The position numbers and the translations under genes were made by a program. DNA of 64,000 bases from Pseudarthrobacter sp. SSS035 (GTDB lineage: Bacteria > Actinomycetota > Actinomycetes > Actinomycetales > Micrococcaceae), in contig NZ_CP096882.1 in assembly GCF_023273875.1 (NCBI RefSeq), positions 310,001 to 374,000 of the forward strand. The letters run 5' to 3'. The notes under the pieces were generated by a model that searched no databases, was not told the DNA's origin, and saw nothing but the letters and a program-made list of their open reading frames with translations. Of this stretch, positions 1-9,885 are shown one piece after another; the first letter of the stretch is position 1; the number at the start of each line of letters is the position of its first letter.

Positions 1-436
1 AGTCGATGACGATGACGTCCAGCGAACCGGAGCCGATCAGCATGTCCATGATTTCCAGGGCCTGCTCGCCTGTGTCAGGCTGCGAGACCAGGAGGGCGTC
101 CGTATCCACGCCCAGCCTGGCGGCGTACTCGGGGTCCAGGGCGTGCTCGGCATCGATGAAGGCGGCAATGCCGCCCAGGCGCTGCGCGCTGGCAACGGCG
201 TGCAGGGCCACGGTGGTCTTACCCGAAGATTCCGGGCCGTAGATCTCCACGACGCGGCCGCGTGGCAGGCCGCCAATTCCCAAGGCCACGTCCAACGCGA
301 TGGATCCGGTGGGGATGACCTCGATGGGGGCACGGACTTCATCGCCCAGTCGCATGACCGAGCCCTTGCCGAACTGCTTGTCAATCTGTGCCAGCGCTGC
401 GTCGAGCGCCTTTTGACGATCCGGGGCTGCCGCCAT
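1..436 (-). CDS. recA: Recombinase RecA (N-terminal part, cut by window edge)
   Basis: This is the first 145 codons of RecA, the ATP-dependent strand-exchange protein that also triggers LexA self-cleavage in the SOS response. The protein opens MAAAPDRQKALDAALAQIDK and continues into QFGKGSVMRLG. The Walker A motif GPESSGKT lies at residues 67-74. The reading frame is open to the left edge, so the C-terminal part lies outside the window. The ATG at 436 is chosen because it gives the standard RecA N-terminus, with an AGGTGTG stretch just upstream as a possible ribosome-binding site. A LexA box lies about 145 bp upstream. No recX is visible, because the downstream side is cut. Confidence 0.98.
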   Translation of the reverse strand, partial: MAAAPDRQKALDAALAQIDKQFGKGSVMRLGDEVRAPIEVIPTGSIALDVALGIGGLPRGRVVEIYGPESSGKTTVALHAVASAQRLGGIAAFIDAEHALDPEYAARLGVDTDALLVSQPDTGEQALEIMDMLIGSGSLDVIVID

Positions 437-567
437 GGTTCACACCTCTAATGCTTTCTCGCTTTGGAGTGGCCTCAGCGGCCATTTCTTGGTCATCTCT
501 GACGCTAATGGCACCCGCTGACATTCTGGCCGGATGACATCGCCTATGTGGATAACCCACTACGAAA

Positions 568-596
568 AGCATAGCTTTACCCGAACAGATATTCGA
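568..596 (-). promoter_or_regulatory. LexA-regulated recA promoter (SOS box)
   Basis: Read on the minus strand, 596-581 is TCGAATATCTGTTCGG, close to the actinobacterial/Bacillus-type LexA consensus TCGAAC-N4-GTTCGA. A TATGCT hexamer at 573-568 makes a plausible -10, which places the box over the -35 position where LexA would block RNA polymerase. The box lies between recA and the divergent DUF3046/MarR side and is oriented toward recA. The box core is nearly the same as the one at 10329-10344. Confidence 0.8.
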
Positions 597-669
597 ACAG
601 ATCCGGCGGCGTGTCAGCGCAGAAGGGGCGCCCATGAGCCTGGCGAACGCGGACGCGTGGGTGGCGGCG

Positions 670-894
670 TCAGTCGCGCAGGGGTTTGACGTCGCGTCCC
701 AGGCGCCGCTCCGGCGGCACATCCTGGACATCGCAGATGGCCAGCCACACCTGCCGGGGGCTCATTCCGGCCGCGAGGGCCTGGTCGGCGGTTCGCCCGC
801 CGGCCCCGGCCAGGACCAGGGTGCTGCTCAAGACCCGGGAGTAGCCAGCCCCGAATTCGTCGTCCATAAGCCGCCAATAGTCACTGATCCGCAC
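670..894 (-). CDS. DUF3046 family protein
   Basis: This 74-residue protein begins MRISDYWRLMDDEFGAGYSR and belongs to the DUF3046 family. Members are small actinobacterial proteins of unknown function, usually encoded just upstream of recA, as here. A GTG at 894 is preferred over the TTG at 897 because family members begin right at the (M)RxSxFW motif. It is co-directional with recA, and 233 bp holding the recA promoter separate the two. Its function is not known. Nothing in the sequence suggests catalysis or membrane insertion. Confidence 0.85.
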   Translation of the reverse strand: MRISDYWRLMDDEFGAGYSRVLSSTLVLAGAGGRTADQALAAGMSPRQVWLAICDVQDVPPERRLGRDVKPLRD

Positions 895-922
895 CAATAG
901 AGTCTCTCACGGTCCCGGACCC

Positions 923-928
923 TAGAAT
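923..928 (+). promoter_or_regulatory. Candidate -10 element of leaderless marR-type gene
   Basis: TAGAAT ends 7 bp before the ATG at 936, so transcription would begin at or next to the start codon. There is no Shine-Dalgarno sequence in between. A convincing -35 is not visible. Confidence 0.45.
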
Positions 929-935
929 TGTTGCC

Positions 936-1505
936 ATGAGCAACCCTGCCGACGGCCCTCCTGCGACAGGCCTTCCCGAAACCGGCCTTCCGGCGACGTC
1001 CCCTGAGGAGACAGGTACCGACAAGGACACCGTCGATGAAGCCCTGAACACCGTGGAACACCAAATCAGTCTCTTTTGGCGGCGCGCCCGGTCGGTGTCC
1101 CATCAGCTCTCGCGGCAGGTGCACCCGGACATGGAACCGGCCGCCTACGGCCTGCTTTCGGTCATCCGGCGCGAGGGACCCATCCGGTTGACGGACCTTG
1201 CCCTGAACATCGGAGTAGGCAAGCCATCCGTCAGCCGCCAGATCGCTTTCCTGGAAAGCATCGGGCTGGTGTTCAAGGAAGCTGACCCCCTGGACGGAAG
1301 GGCGCAGTCGATCCGCCTCACCGAAAAGGGCGAGGAAAAGATGCATCAGGTCCAGGATGCGCGCCGTCAGGATTTCCGTGAGCGGCTCGGTGAGTGGCCG
1401 GTCGGGGAACTGCAGACCCTCGCCGAATACATGGCAAAGCTCAACTCCCTCTTTGAACTCGACGGTTTCGCGAAGGACCCGTCCGCTGGCGACACGGCAA
1501 AATAG
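936..1505 (+). CDS. MarR family transcriptional regulator
   Basis: This 189-residue protein has a disordered, Pro/Thr-rich first 35 residues followed by a MarR winged-helix domain. Residues from about 85 on read RLTDLALNIGVGKPSVSRQ, the DNA-recognition helix region, and LDGRAQSIRLTEKG is the wing. MarR proteins act as dimers and usually repress nearby transport or stress genes until a small ligand binds. The gene stands alone, divergent from the DUF3046 gene with about 40 bp between starts and convergent with clgR. Target and ligand cannot be told from the sequence. The transcript may be leaderless (see the -10 at 923-928). Confidence 0.9.
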   Translation: MSNPADGPPATGLPETGLPATSPEETGTDKDTVDEALNTVEHQISLFWRRARSVSHQLSRQVHPDMEPAAYGLLSVIRREGPIRLTDLALNIGVGKPSVSRQIAFLESIGLVFKEADPLDGRAQSIRLTEKGEEKMHQVQDARRQDFRERLGEWPVGELQTLAEYMAKLNSLFELDGFAKDPSAGDTAK

Positions 1506-1519
1506 CCGCCACACGCAGC

Positions 1520-1548
1520 AAAGCCTCCGGCCCACGGCCGGAGGCTTT
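1520..1548. terminator. Bidirectional intrinsic terminator
   Basis: The inverted repeat GCCTCCGGCC / GGCCGGAGGC has a 3-nt loop and is flanked by AAA on one side and TTTGCTTT on the other. It lies between the convergent MarR-type gene (ends 1505) and clgR (ends 1581), and can serve both. Confidence 0.8.
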
Positions 1549-1580
1549 GCTTTACTTCCTGTCTGGCCCCTGCGGACGGC

Positions 1581-1940
1581 TTACCGTGCGCCGGAAAGCA
1601 GGCCCTTGGACAGTTCGTTATTGAGTTCAGCGTTCAGATCGCGATCAAGGTCGCGGCCGTAGCGCTGTGAGAATTCCTGGGGAACGGTGTCCGGAACGGC
1701 AACGCCCTCGGCGACGGCGACACGGTCGCTGACTTCCCTGAGCATGCTGGACAGCGGCACGTCCAGGGCTGAGCAGATTGAGGAGAGGAGCTCTGATGAA
1801 GCTTCCTTCTGGCCGCGCTCTACTTCGCTGAGGTAGCCCAAGGAAACACGGGCACTGTGCGAAACTTCGCGGAGCGTGCGTCCCTGGCGCTGGCGTACAT
1901 CGCGCAGGACATCACCGATTTCGTGACGAAGTACAACCAT
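1581..1940 (-). CDS. clgR: ClgR-type XRE transcriptional regulator
   Basis: This 119-residue helix-turn-helix protein begins MVVLRHEIGDVLRDVRQRQG. The Cro/CI-type HTH covers about residues 8-62 and includes TLREVSHSARVSLGYLSEVE. In other actinobacteria ClgR activates clpP/clpC protease genes and related stress genes, and is itself degraded by Clp. The ATG at 1940 is preferred because it has a GAAGGAG ribosome-binding site at the right spacing. A longer in-frame reading to 2033 has no such site. The gene lies next to cinA and pgsA, its usual position. About 245 bp of upstream DNA (1941-2185) holds no gene and presumably its promoter. Confidence 0.93.
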   Translation of the reverse strand: MVVLRHEIGDVLRDVRQRQGRTLREVSHSARVSLGYLSEVERGQKEASSELLSSICSALDVPLSSMLREVSDRVAVAEGVAVPDTVPQEFSQRYGRDLDRDLNAELNNELSKGLLSGAR

Positions 1941-2185
1941 CTTGCGCTCCTTCTGTTCGCTCTTGGCCTGATCGGCGAGGCCCACATCCTTCCAGCGGAC
2001 AACGCCGTTTATGGATACGGGCTGCTTTACCATCTGTATCGCCTTGCTCCCTCATAAGTGCGGTCCGCCGTGGAGCGAACCGTGGTGGTTTATTCATCCT
2101 AGGCGCCTCCGCTCTCCGGAAGCGACACAATGTAATAACTAATGGACGCCGGGATTTGTTCCCGGCAACTTTACGCCCGGTAGCT

Positions 2186-2665
2186 TCAGGAAGATAGGGC
2201 CACGATCAGGCTTTCCAGCGCGGCACCACAAGCCTGTCCGCGGATCTCTGCCCGATTACCCGCGAAGCCGTACTCCACGAAGGACGCACCCGCCGCTGTG
2301 GCAACCCCGATGAACACTGCCCCCACCGCTTTGCCATCATGTTCCTCCGGGCCGGCTACTCCTGTGGTGGCAACGCCGATGTCAGCATGCAGCGCAGCCC
2401 TGGCCCCGGCCGCCATGGCCGCTGCGACAGCACCGTCAACGGATCCGGCGGCGGCCAGCAGCTCTGCCGGAACACCCAGTACGTCCACTTTGACGGAGTT
2501 CTGGTAGGCCACCACACCGCCTTGGAGCATGCCTGAGGCTCCGGCTGTGTCGGCGAGGACGGCGCTGACCATTCCCGCGGTGAGCGACTCCGCGGTCGCG
2601 ACGGTGCGGCCGCTTTCCAGGGCCATTTTGACTGTCTGTTCCGCCAGGTGGTGAAGGTTGGTCAC
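2186..2665 (-). CDS. cinA: CinA C-terminal family protein (nicotinamide-nucleotide amidase type)
   Basis: This 159-residue single-domain CinA_C (PncC) protein carries the TAESLTAG motif at about residues 23-30 and a GVVAYQNSVK segment. In characterised members this domain removes the amide from nicotinamide mononucleotide as part of NAD recycling. The usual AGP-GG loop reads AGPEEHDGKAVG here, a small deviation. The start is GTG at 2665. The gene is 9 bp downstream of pgsA and upstream of clgR, the conserved actinobacterial order pgsA-cinA-clgR, so it is probably co-transcribed. A full-length CinA with the N-terminal MoCF domain is not present. Confidence 0.9.
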   Translation of the reverse strand: MTNLHHLAEQTVKMALESGRTVATAESLTAGMVSAVLADTAGASGMLQGGVVAYQNSVKVDVLGVPAELLAAAGSVDGAVAAAMAAGARAALHADIGVATTGVAGPEEHDGKAVGAVFIGVATAAGASFVEYGFAGNRAEIRGQACGAALESLIVALSS

Positions 2666-2674
2666 GTCGGCTCC

Positions 2675-3310
2675 CTAGTTTCCAGCTGTAGTTGTTCCCG
2701 CCCGTTTGCCCTGTGACCGGATGCGCAGGGCTTCAATGACGTATTCGACGCCGGTCCATACCGTGATCAGCACAGCCACCATCATGACGGCGAAAGCCAC
2801 CCAGACAAGCCACGGCGCCAGCGCGCCGAACGGCAGGAGATACAGGAAGATCGCGGCCGTCTGAACGACCGTCTTGAGCTTGCCCCCGCGCGAGGCCGGG
2901 ATGACACCGTACCGGATGACAAAGAAACGAAGGGCGGTGATGCCCCATTCCCTGACCAGGATGACGATGGTGACCCACCACGGCAGTTCATTCAGGATGG
3001 ACAGCATCACCAGGGCTGAGCCTATGAGGAGCTTGTCGGCGATGGGGTCTGCTATCTTGCCGAAATTGGTGACGAGGCCGCGGCTCCTGGCGATGTCGCC
3101 GTCGAGCTTGTCGGTGTAGATGGCGACGGCGAACGCCACCACCGCGGCCCAGCGCCAGGGCCCTGACTCGCTGCTTGGCCCGGGGGCATCGGCGAGGAGG
3201 AACCAGACGAAGAACGGCACCAGGGCGATGCGCAGCATGGTCAGGATGTTGGGAAGATTCCAGATTCCTGGGCTGCTGGAGCCGGCGGCAGTTGCTTCGG
3301 TGCTAGTCAC
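2675..3310 (-). CDS. pgsA: CDP-diacylglycerol--glycerol-3-phosphate 3-phosphatidyltransferase
   Basis: This 211-residue membrane enzyme makes phosphatidylglycerol phosphate, the committed step to phosphatidylglycerol and cardiolipin. The complete CDP-alcohol phosphotransferase motif D-x2-DG-x2-AR-x8-G-x3-D-x3-D is visible as DKLDGDIARSRG followed by GKIADPIAD, at about residues 67-92. Several hydrophobic helices follow and precede it. The start is GTG at 3310. It sits 9 bp after ftsK and 9 bp before cinA in a minus-strand run. The assignment to pgsA rather than a sister CDP-alcohol transferase rests on this conserved neighbourhood. Confidence 0.92.
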   Translation of the reverse strand: MTSTEATAAGSSSPGIWNLPNILTMLRIALVPFFVWFLLADAPGPSSESGPWRWAAVVAFAVAIYTDKLDGDIARSRGLVTNFGKIADPIADKLLIGSALVMLSILNELPWWVTIVILVREWGITALRFFVIRYGVIPASRGGKLKTVVQTAAIFLYLLPFGALAPWLVWVAFAVMMVAVLITVWTGVEYVIEALRIRSQGKRAGTTTAGN

Positions 3311-3319
3311 ACTCCTAGG

Positions 3320-6241
3320 CTACCGTCCGGTGAGTGACCACGCGTCTTCGGAACCGTCCTCGTCGTCGCCCGAGGTGCCCTCGGCGCCGTCGAAGTACTC
3401 AACCTTCTGGCTGCGCTGGTCCAGGTCCGCCTGCACGAGGTCCTCCGCATACCCGCCTTGGGCAATGTTCGAGTTGGCGTTGTCGCTGAGCGCTGCCGTC
3501 TGTGAATCAGCAACGGCCGGCGCGTCCTGGCCCTTCATGGCTGCCAGCACCGACGCGAGGTCGTCCGGCTTCACCAGGACGTCGCGTGCCTTGGACCCTT
3601 CGGAGGGGCCAACCACTCCCCTGGACTCCAGGAGGTCCATTAGCCGTCCGGCCTTGGCGAAGCCCACCCGGAGCTTGCGCTGGAGCATCGACGTCGAGCC
3701 GAACTGTGTGGTGACCACCAGTTCGGTGGCCGAAAGCAGCACTTCGAGGTCGTCCCCGATGTCGTCGTCGATCTGCTTTTTTGGCGCTTCGGGGGCGACA
3801 TCGTGGCGGTAGTCGACTTTGAGCTGGCCCTTGACGTGTTCCACGACCTTGTGGATTTCAGACTCCGTGACCCAGGCGCCCTGAACACGCATGGCCTTGG
3901 AGGCACCCATCGGCAGGAACAGCGCATCGCCCTGGCCGATGAGTTTTTCGGCCCCGGGCTGGTCAAGGACCACGCGGGAGTCCGTGACGGAGGACGTGGC
4001 GAAGGCCATCCGCGAAGGCACGTTGGCCTTGATCAGGCCGGTGACGACGTCCACGGAGGGCCGCTGGGTTGCCAGGACCAGGTGGATGCCGGCGGCACGG
4101 GCCAGCTGGGTGATGCGGACGATGGAGTCTTCGACGTCGCGCGGGGCCACCATCATCAGGTCGGCGAGCTCGTCAACAATCACCAGCAGGTACGGGTAGG
4201 GCCGGATGACGCGCTTGGAGTCCACGGGAGGCTGGACCTTGCCGGCGCGGACTGCCTTGTTGAAGTCATCGATGTGTTTGAAACCGTAGTTGGCGAGGTC
4301 GTCGTAGCGGGCGTCCATCTCGCGGACCACCCACTGCAGGGCCTCGGCGGCCTTCTTCGGGTTGGTGATGATGGGCGTGATGAGGTGCGGGACGCCTTCG
4401 TAGGCGGTCAGTTCCACACGCTTGGGGTCCACCATCACCATGCGGACCTCGTCCGGCGTGGCCCGCATGAGGATCGACGTGATCATGGAGTTCACGAACG
4501 AGGACTTACCGGCGCCGGTGGCACCTGCGACGAGCAGGTGGGGCATTTTGGCGAGGTTCGCCACGACATAACCGCCTTCGACGTCCTTGCCGACGCCCAT
4601 CACCATGGGGTGGTCGGTCCGGCGCGCGTTCTGGCTGCGGAGGACGTCACCGAGGGAGACGGTTTCGCGGTCCGTATTGGGGATCTCGATACCGATGGCG
4701 GACTTGCCCGGGATGGGGCTGAGGATCCGGACGTCGCTGGAAGCCACTGCGTAGGAGATGTTCTTGGACAGGGCGGTGACGCGCTCCACCTTGGTCCCCG
4801 GGGACAGCTCAATCTCGTACCGCGTGACGGTGGGCCCGCGGCTGAAGCCGGTGACCTGCGCTTCCACGTTGAACTGGTTGAGGGTCTCGGTCAGGGAAGC
4901 AACGATCGCGTCGTTGGCTTCGGTGCGCTCCTTGGGGATGGAGCCCGGGGTCAGAACGTCCGACGGCGGCAGGGTGTAGGTGACGTCGCCCGCCAGTGAG
5001 AGTTGCTCGGTCCGCTGCGGAATGGGAGCCGGAAGGGGCATGGGAGTGACTGGCTTGGCCGGCACCTGCGCAACGGCGGCGGCTGCCGCGTTGAGTGAGC
5101 CGGCGGCCACCATCCCGGGTGTGACCAGCGGGATGGCCTCGGTGGCATTGTCCTCTGCCGGAGCCCTCCCTGCAGTGCCGATGCCCTGGGCGGCTTTGAT
5201 TTTCTCGACGGCGATCTCCGCCTTCGTGGGGCGGCGCACGCCGGGAGCGGGGCGCGATCCACTGCCGGATTTTGCGTCGGCCTCGTCGTCGTCAATGACG
5301 GCGTGCTCGAAGGCTTCGTCGCCCACGTAGCCTTCCAGCCCGGCGTCGGACTCGTCGTCCTTGCCGAAGAAACGCCGCTTCTTCTTCCGCGGCGCAGGGG
5401 TTGCCTTCGATTCCTCGAGGTAGCTACGGTCGTGGCTGTCCCCGTCGTCTCCGGGTTCCTGCAGGTCCAGGCCCATCAGATGCTCATAGGCACCCCGCAG
5501 GCGGCGTGGAATCGCCCCGAAAGGGGTGGCGGTAATGATGAGCAGCGAGATGAAGGCCAGCAGGCCGTAGACCACCACGGGCACCGCCGCGTGGATGGCC
5601 GCGAGGGGTGAGGCGGCCAGGAAGCCGAGCATCCCGCCGGCCTGCCGGAGGCCGTCGAAGCCTTCGGCAACGGTGGGCTGCCCTCCCACCACGTGGGCAA
5701 GGCCGCAGCCCGCAAACGTCATGATGAGGAAACCGATTCCCACCCGGTTGTTTCCGCGGCCGTCGTCGGGCTGCCGGAAGAGCCGGAAGGCACACACAAA
5801 AAGCATCAGCGGCAAAAGCAGAGACATCCAGCCGAAGGTGCCGTTGACCACGCCGTAGACGGCGTCGGGGAACCAGCCGGTCATTCCCCACCAGGCGAAG
5901 GTGGCGATGAAGACGCCCAGGGCAAGGTTGAACAGTGCCGCGCCGTCTCGGCGTTCCTCCGCCGGCAGGTCGCTGACATCGGAGCCGATCCTGCGGACTC
6001 CGCCGCCGACCAGATGGCCCACGGCCAGCCAGGCGCCGCCCACAACGCGCAGCAGCCAGGGCTGCCGCTGTTCGACGGCGGGAAGCTGGCGGGTGCGTGC
6101 GGTGCCGGCCGAAGAGCCGGCCCGGCTGCCGGTGCGGCTGGACGCTGTGGCGCCTGCACCGCGGCCCGCCGAGCTGCCGGATTTGGCGCTGGATTTGCCG
6201 CCAGCGGTGCCTCGGGGCGCGGGAGTGGTACGAGTGGCCAT
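3320..6241 (-). CDS. ftsK: DNA translocase FtsK/SpoIIIE
   Basis: This protein of about 973 residues moves double-stranded DNA across the closing septum and brings chromosome dimers to XerCD. After a basic, Ser/Ala/Gly-rich first 50 residues come the N-terminal membrane segments (about 60-240) and an acidic linker with a KKKRR patch. The motor domain has Walker A GATGAGKS near residue 570 and Walker B LLVIVDELADLMM near 690. The C-terminal gamma winged helix contains TSMLQRKLRVGFAKAGRLMD. The ATG at 6241 gives the familiar MATRTTPAP start; a GTG at 6250 in the same frame is possible. It leads the ftsK-pgsA-cinA run. Confidence 0.97.
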   Translation of the reverse strand: MATRTTPAPRGTAGGKSSAKSGSSAGRGAGATASSRTGSRAGSSAGTARTRQLPAVEQRQPWLLRVVGGAWLAVGHLVGGGVRRIGSDVSDLPAEERRDGAALFNLALGVFIATFAWWGMTGWFPDAVYGVVNGTFGWMSLLLPLMLFVCAFRLFRQPDDGRGNNRVGIGFLIMTFAGCGLAHVVGGQPTVAEGFDGLRQAGGMLGFLAASPLAAIHAAVPVVVYGLLAFISLLIITATPFGAIPRRLRGAYEHLMGLDLQEPGDDGDSHDRSYLEESKATPAPRKKKRRFFGKDDESDAGLEGYVGDEAFEHAVIDDDEADAKSGSGSRPAPGVRRPTKAEIAVEKIKAAQGIGTAGRAPAEDNATEAIPLVTPGMVAAGSLNAAAAAVAQVPAKPVTPMPLPAPIPQRTEQLSLAGDVTYTLPPSDVLTPGSIPKERTEANDAIVASLTETLNQFNVEAQVTGFSRGPTVTRYEIELSPGTKVERVTALSKNISYAVASSDVRILSPIPGKSAIGIEIPNTDRETVSLGDVLRSQNARRTDHPMVMGVGKDVEGGYVVANLAKMPHLLVAGATGAGKSSFVNSMITSILMRATPDEVRMVMVDPKRVELTAYEGVPHLITPIITNPKKAAEALQWVVREMDARYDDLANYGFKHIDDFNKAVRAGKVQPPVDSKRVIRPYPYLLVIVDELADLMMVAPRDVEDSIVRITQLARAAGIHLVLATQRPSVDVVTGLIKANVPSRMAFATSSVTDSRVVLDQPGAEKLIGQGDALFLPMGASKAMRVQGAWVTESEIHKVVEHVKGQLKVDYRHDVAPEAPKKQIDDDIGDDLEVLLSATELVVTTQFGSTSMLQRKLRVGFAKAGRLMDLLESRGVVGPSEGSKARDVLVKPDDLASVLAAMKGQDAPAVADSQTAALSDNANSNIAQGGYAEDLVQADLDQRSQKVEYFDGAEGTSGDDEDGSEDAWSLTGR

Positions 6242-6315
6242 ACGTGCCACGGTACCGGAACTGGGGCGGTTTTCCGCGGATTTCCGGCTGTTCCCGGCCT
6301 CATGTTGCGGATGGG

Positions 6316-6346
6316 AAAGGCCCGGTTCTACAAGAACCGGGCCTTT
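6316..6346 (-). terminator. Intrinsic terminator after rnj
   Basis: AAAGGCCCGGTTC, a 5-nt loop and GAACCGGGCCTTT form a perfect 13-bp stem in the gap between rnj (ends 6372) and ftsK (starts 6241). On the minus strand it is followed by a short C/T-rich tail. It separates the rnj transcript from ftsK. Confidence 0.85.
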
Positions 6347-6371
6347 GCCATTCCGCTTGCCTTCGGGGCTG

Positions 6372-8063
<1,692 letters not shown>

Positions 8064-8104
8064 AGTGCACTACTTTCCAGGCGGAAGGGTGCCGGTCTTA
8101 GCCC

Positions 8105-9013
8105 TCAGGGAAAGACCAGCCCCGCTTCCGCCAAATCCTCGCGGATGGTTACGATCTCGGCTTCGTCCGGCTCCACGAGGGGCAAACGGACAATCGAGTT
8201 GGGCAGGACTCCCTGCCATTTAAGAATTTGTTTGGCTGCAACGGCTCCCTGGACACGGGTCATCGTTGCCCTGATCACGGGCAGCAGCTCGAAGTTGATC
8301 TTACGCGCGGTTTCGAGGTCGTTCGCGTTGATGGCGTCGATCATTTCGCGGAAGCGGCGCGTTGCGACGTGGGTTGTGACACCCACGAGTCCGACGGCGC
8401 CCAAGGACATCCACGGAAGGGTCAGTCCGTCGTCGCCGGAGTAGAAGTACAGGTCAGTCTCTGCCATCACGCGGCTGGCTGCCATGAAATCGGCCTTGGC
8501 ATCCTTGACGGCGATGATGTTCGGGTGCTGCGCCAGGCGGATCATGGTTTCGGGCTCGATCGCGATGGAGGAGCGGCCCGGAATGTCATAGAGCATAACG
8601 GGCACGTCGGTTGCGGACGCGACGGCTTCGAAGTGTGCGCGGACGCCGGCCTGGCTGGGCTTGTTGTAGTACGGCGTGACGAGCAGCAGGCCGTCGACGC
8701 CGAGCGCTGCCGCCTGCTCGGAGAGGTGCACCGAATGTGCGGTGTCGTTCGTCCCGGTGCCGGCGATGATGGCGGCGCGGTCCCCCACTGCCTCTTTGAC
8801 AGCGCGGAACATGCCAAGGTTCTCTTCATCCGAGAGGGTGGACGTTTCGCCGGTGGTCCCGGTGACGACCAGGCCGTCGCAGCCATCGTCCACAAGCTTG
8901 GTGGCCAGTTCGGCTGCCTGCTTGTAGTCCACGGCGCCATCCTTGGTGAAGGGCGTGACCATGGCGGTCAGGAGCGTGCCAAGGGCAGGAGCGGTGGCGG
9001 ATTTGTGAGGCAT
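8105..9013 (-). CDS. dapA: 4-hydroxy-tetrahydrodipicolinate synthase
   Basis: This 302-residue TIM-barrel enzyme condenses pyruvate with aspartate semialdehyde, the first committed step to lysine and meso-diaminopimelate for peptidoglycan. The Schiff-base lysine is K170 in IIAVKDAKADF. The catalytic tyrosine is Y142 in VMLYDIPGRSS, and TGTTGE (51-56) binds pyruvate. The ATG at 9013 gives the normal length. It lies upstream of rnj. The next enzyme of the pathway, dapB, is encoded about 3 kb further on the same strand. Confidence 0.96.
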   Translation of the reverse strand: MPHKSATAPALGTLLTAMVTPFTKDGAVDYKQAAELATKLVDDGCDGLVVTGTTGETSTLSDEENLGMFRAVKEAVGDRAAIIAGTGTNDTAHSVHLSEQAAALGVDGLLLVTPYYNKPSQAGVRAHFEAVASATDVPVMLYDIPGRSSIAIEPETMIRLAQHPNIIAVKDAKADFMAASRVMAETDLYFYSGDDGLTLPWMSLGAVGLVGVTTHVATRRFREMIDAINANDLETARKINFELLPVIRATMTRVQGAVAAKQILKWQGVLPNSIVRLPLVEPDEAEIVTIREDLAEAGLVFP

Positions 9014-9134
9014 GGAAAAAACGTTACCCTGTCGGCGGCTGGTTAGGACAATGGGGACGGCGTGATCCGCGTCAACTAGCGGCCCGCGATGCCCTGGGGA
9101 ATTCGGTCAGCACGCACCGCAGACTCCCGCAGGG

Positions 9135-9881
9135 TCAGCGGAATTTCCGCAAGGCACTCCGTTGCAGGATGGCGGTGACTACTTCGGTGCCGGTTCCGGC
9201 AGCCTTTTTCACTTCGAACCCGTCCGGTCCCCAGAACCCGCTGAGGCCGCAGGAGGGGCCCAGCGAAGTGGATCCGCCCAGGTTTGCCAGAATGGCGAAC
9301 ATCCGGTTGTCCATGGCCCTGGCTCCGAGATGCAGGCCAAGCCGCCGTTCGTCCGCCTGCGTATACAGGGCCGAAACGGCATAGATATCCGCGCCGGCCT
9401 GGGCTGCCCCGGTGGAGTGGGCCGGAACAGCGGCATCAAAGCAGACGGCCAGCGCGATCTTCCAGCCATCCAACTCGATCACAACGGCACCGTCGCCCGC
9501 GGCGAAGACCTCCCGCTCCTGGCCGTGGAGGTGGGTTTTGAAGCCGAATTCGGTGGTTCCGTCGGGGTGGATCACGAGGCTGGCGAGCCGCGGCGTGCCG
9601 TCAGGTTCCCGATAGGCAGCACCTGCCACCACAGTGATCCCGGTCCGGCGGCAGATTTCGTGGAGATCGGCCAGGCGTGGGTCATCGCGTTGAAGCCACG
9701 AGTCGTCAGCAGCCAGTAGCGCCAGGTTGTACCCCGTCAACGACAGCTCAGGAAACACCACCAGCCGGGCACCGTGGGATTCGGCGTCCTCGATCAGCCG
9801 GACGTGTTCTTGTACGTTCGGGATAATCCCGCCTTCCAGCGCCTGGTACTGCACGGCAGAGACGGTCAGGGCATCAGTCAC
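9135..9881 (-). CDS. Carbon-nitrogen hydrolase (nitrilase superfamily)
   Basis: This 248-residue alpha-beta-beta-alpha hydrolase has the nitrilase catalytic triad: E45 in FPELSLTGY, K115 in FGFKTHLHG and C147 in LAVCFDAAVP. E122 in HGQERE is a likely structural glutamate. Family members hydrolyse amides, ureas or nitriles; the substrate cannot be read from the sequence. The gene starts with GTG at 9881, only 4 bp after the stop of the preceding small gene (9886-10314), so the two form one transcription unit. That unit would be read from the LexA-box promoter at 10322-10350, an unusual control for this family. Confidence 0.85.
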   Translation of the reverse strand: MTDALTVSAVQYQALEGGIIPNVQEHVRLIEDAESHGARLVVFPELSLTGYNLALLAADDSWLQRDDPRLADLHEICRRTGITVVAGAAYREPDGTPRLASLVIHPDGTTEFGFKTHLHGQEREVFAAGDGAVVIELDGWKIALAVCFDAAVPAHSTGAAQAGADIYAVSALYTQADERRLGLHLGARAMDNRMFAILANLGGSTSLGPSCGLSGFWGPDGFEVKKAAGTGTEVVTAILQRSALRKFR

Positions 9882-9885
9882 CCCT

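Noticed and set aside
1941..2185. ClgR self-binding site upstream of clgR
   Set aside because: A CGC-N5-GCG type site was sought, but only a CGC-N6-GCG arrangement near 2075 was found; this does not fit the motif.
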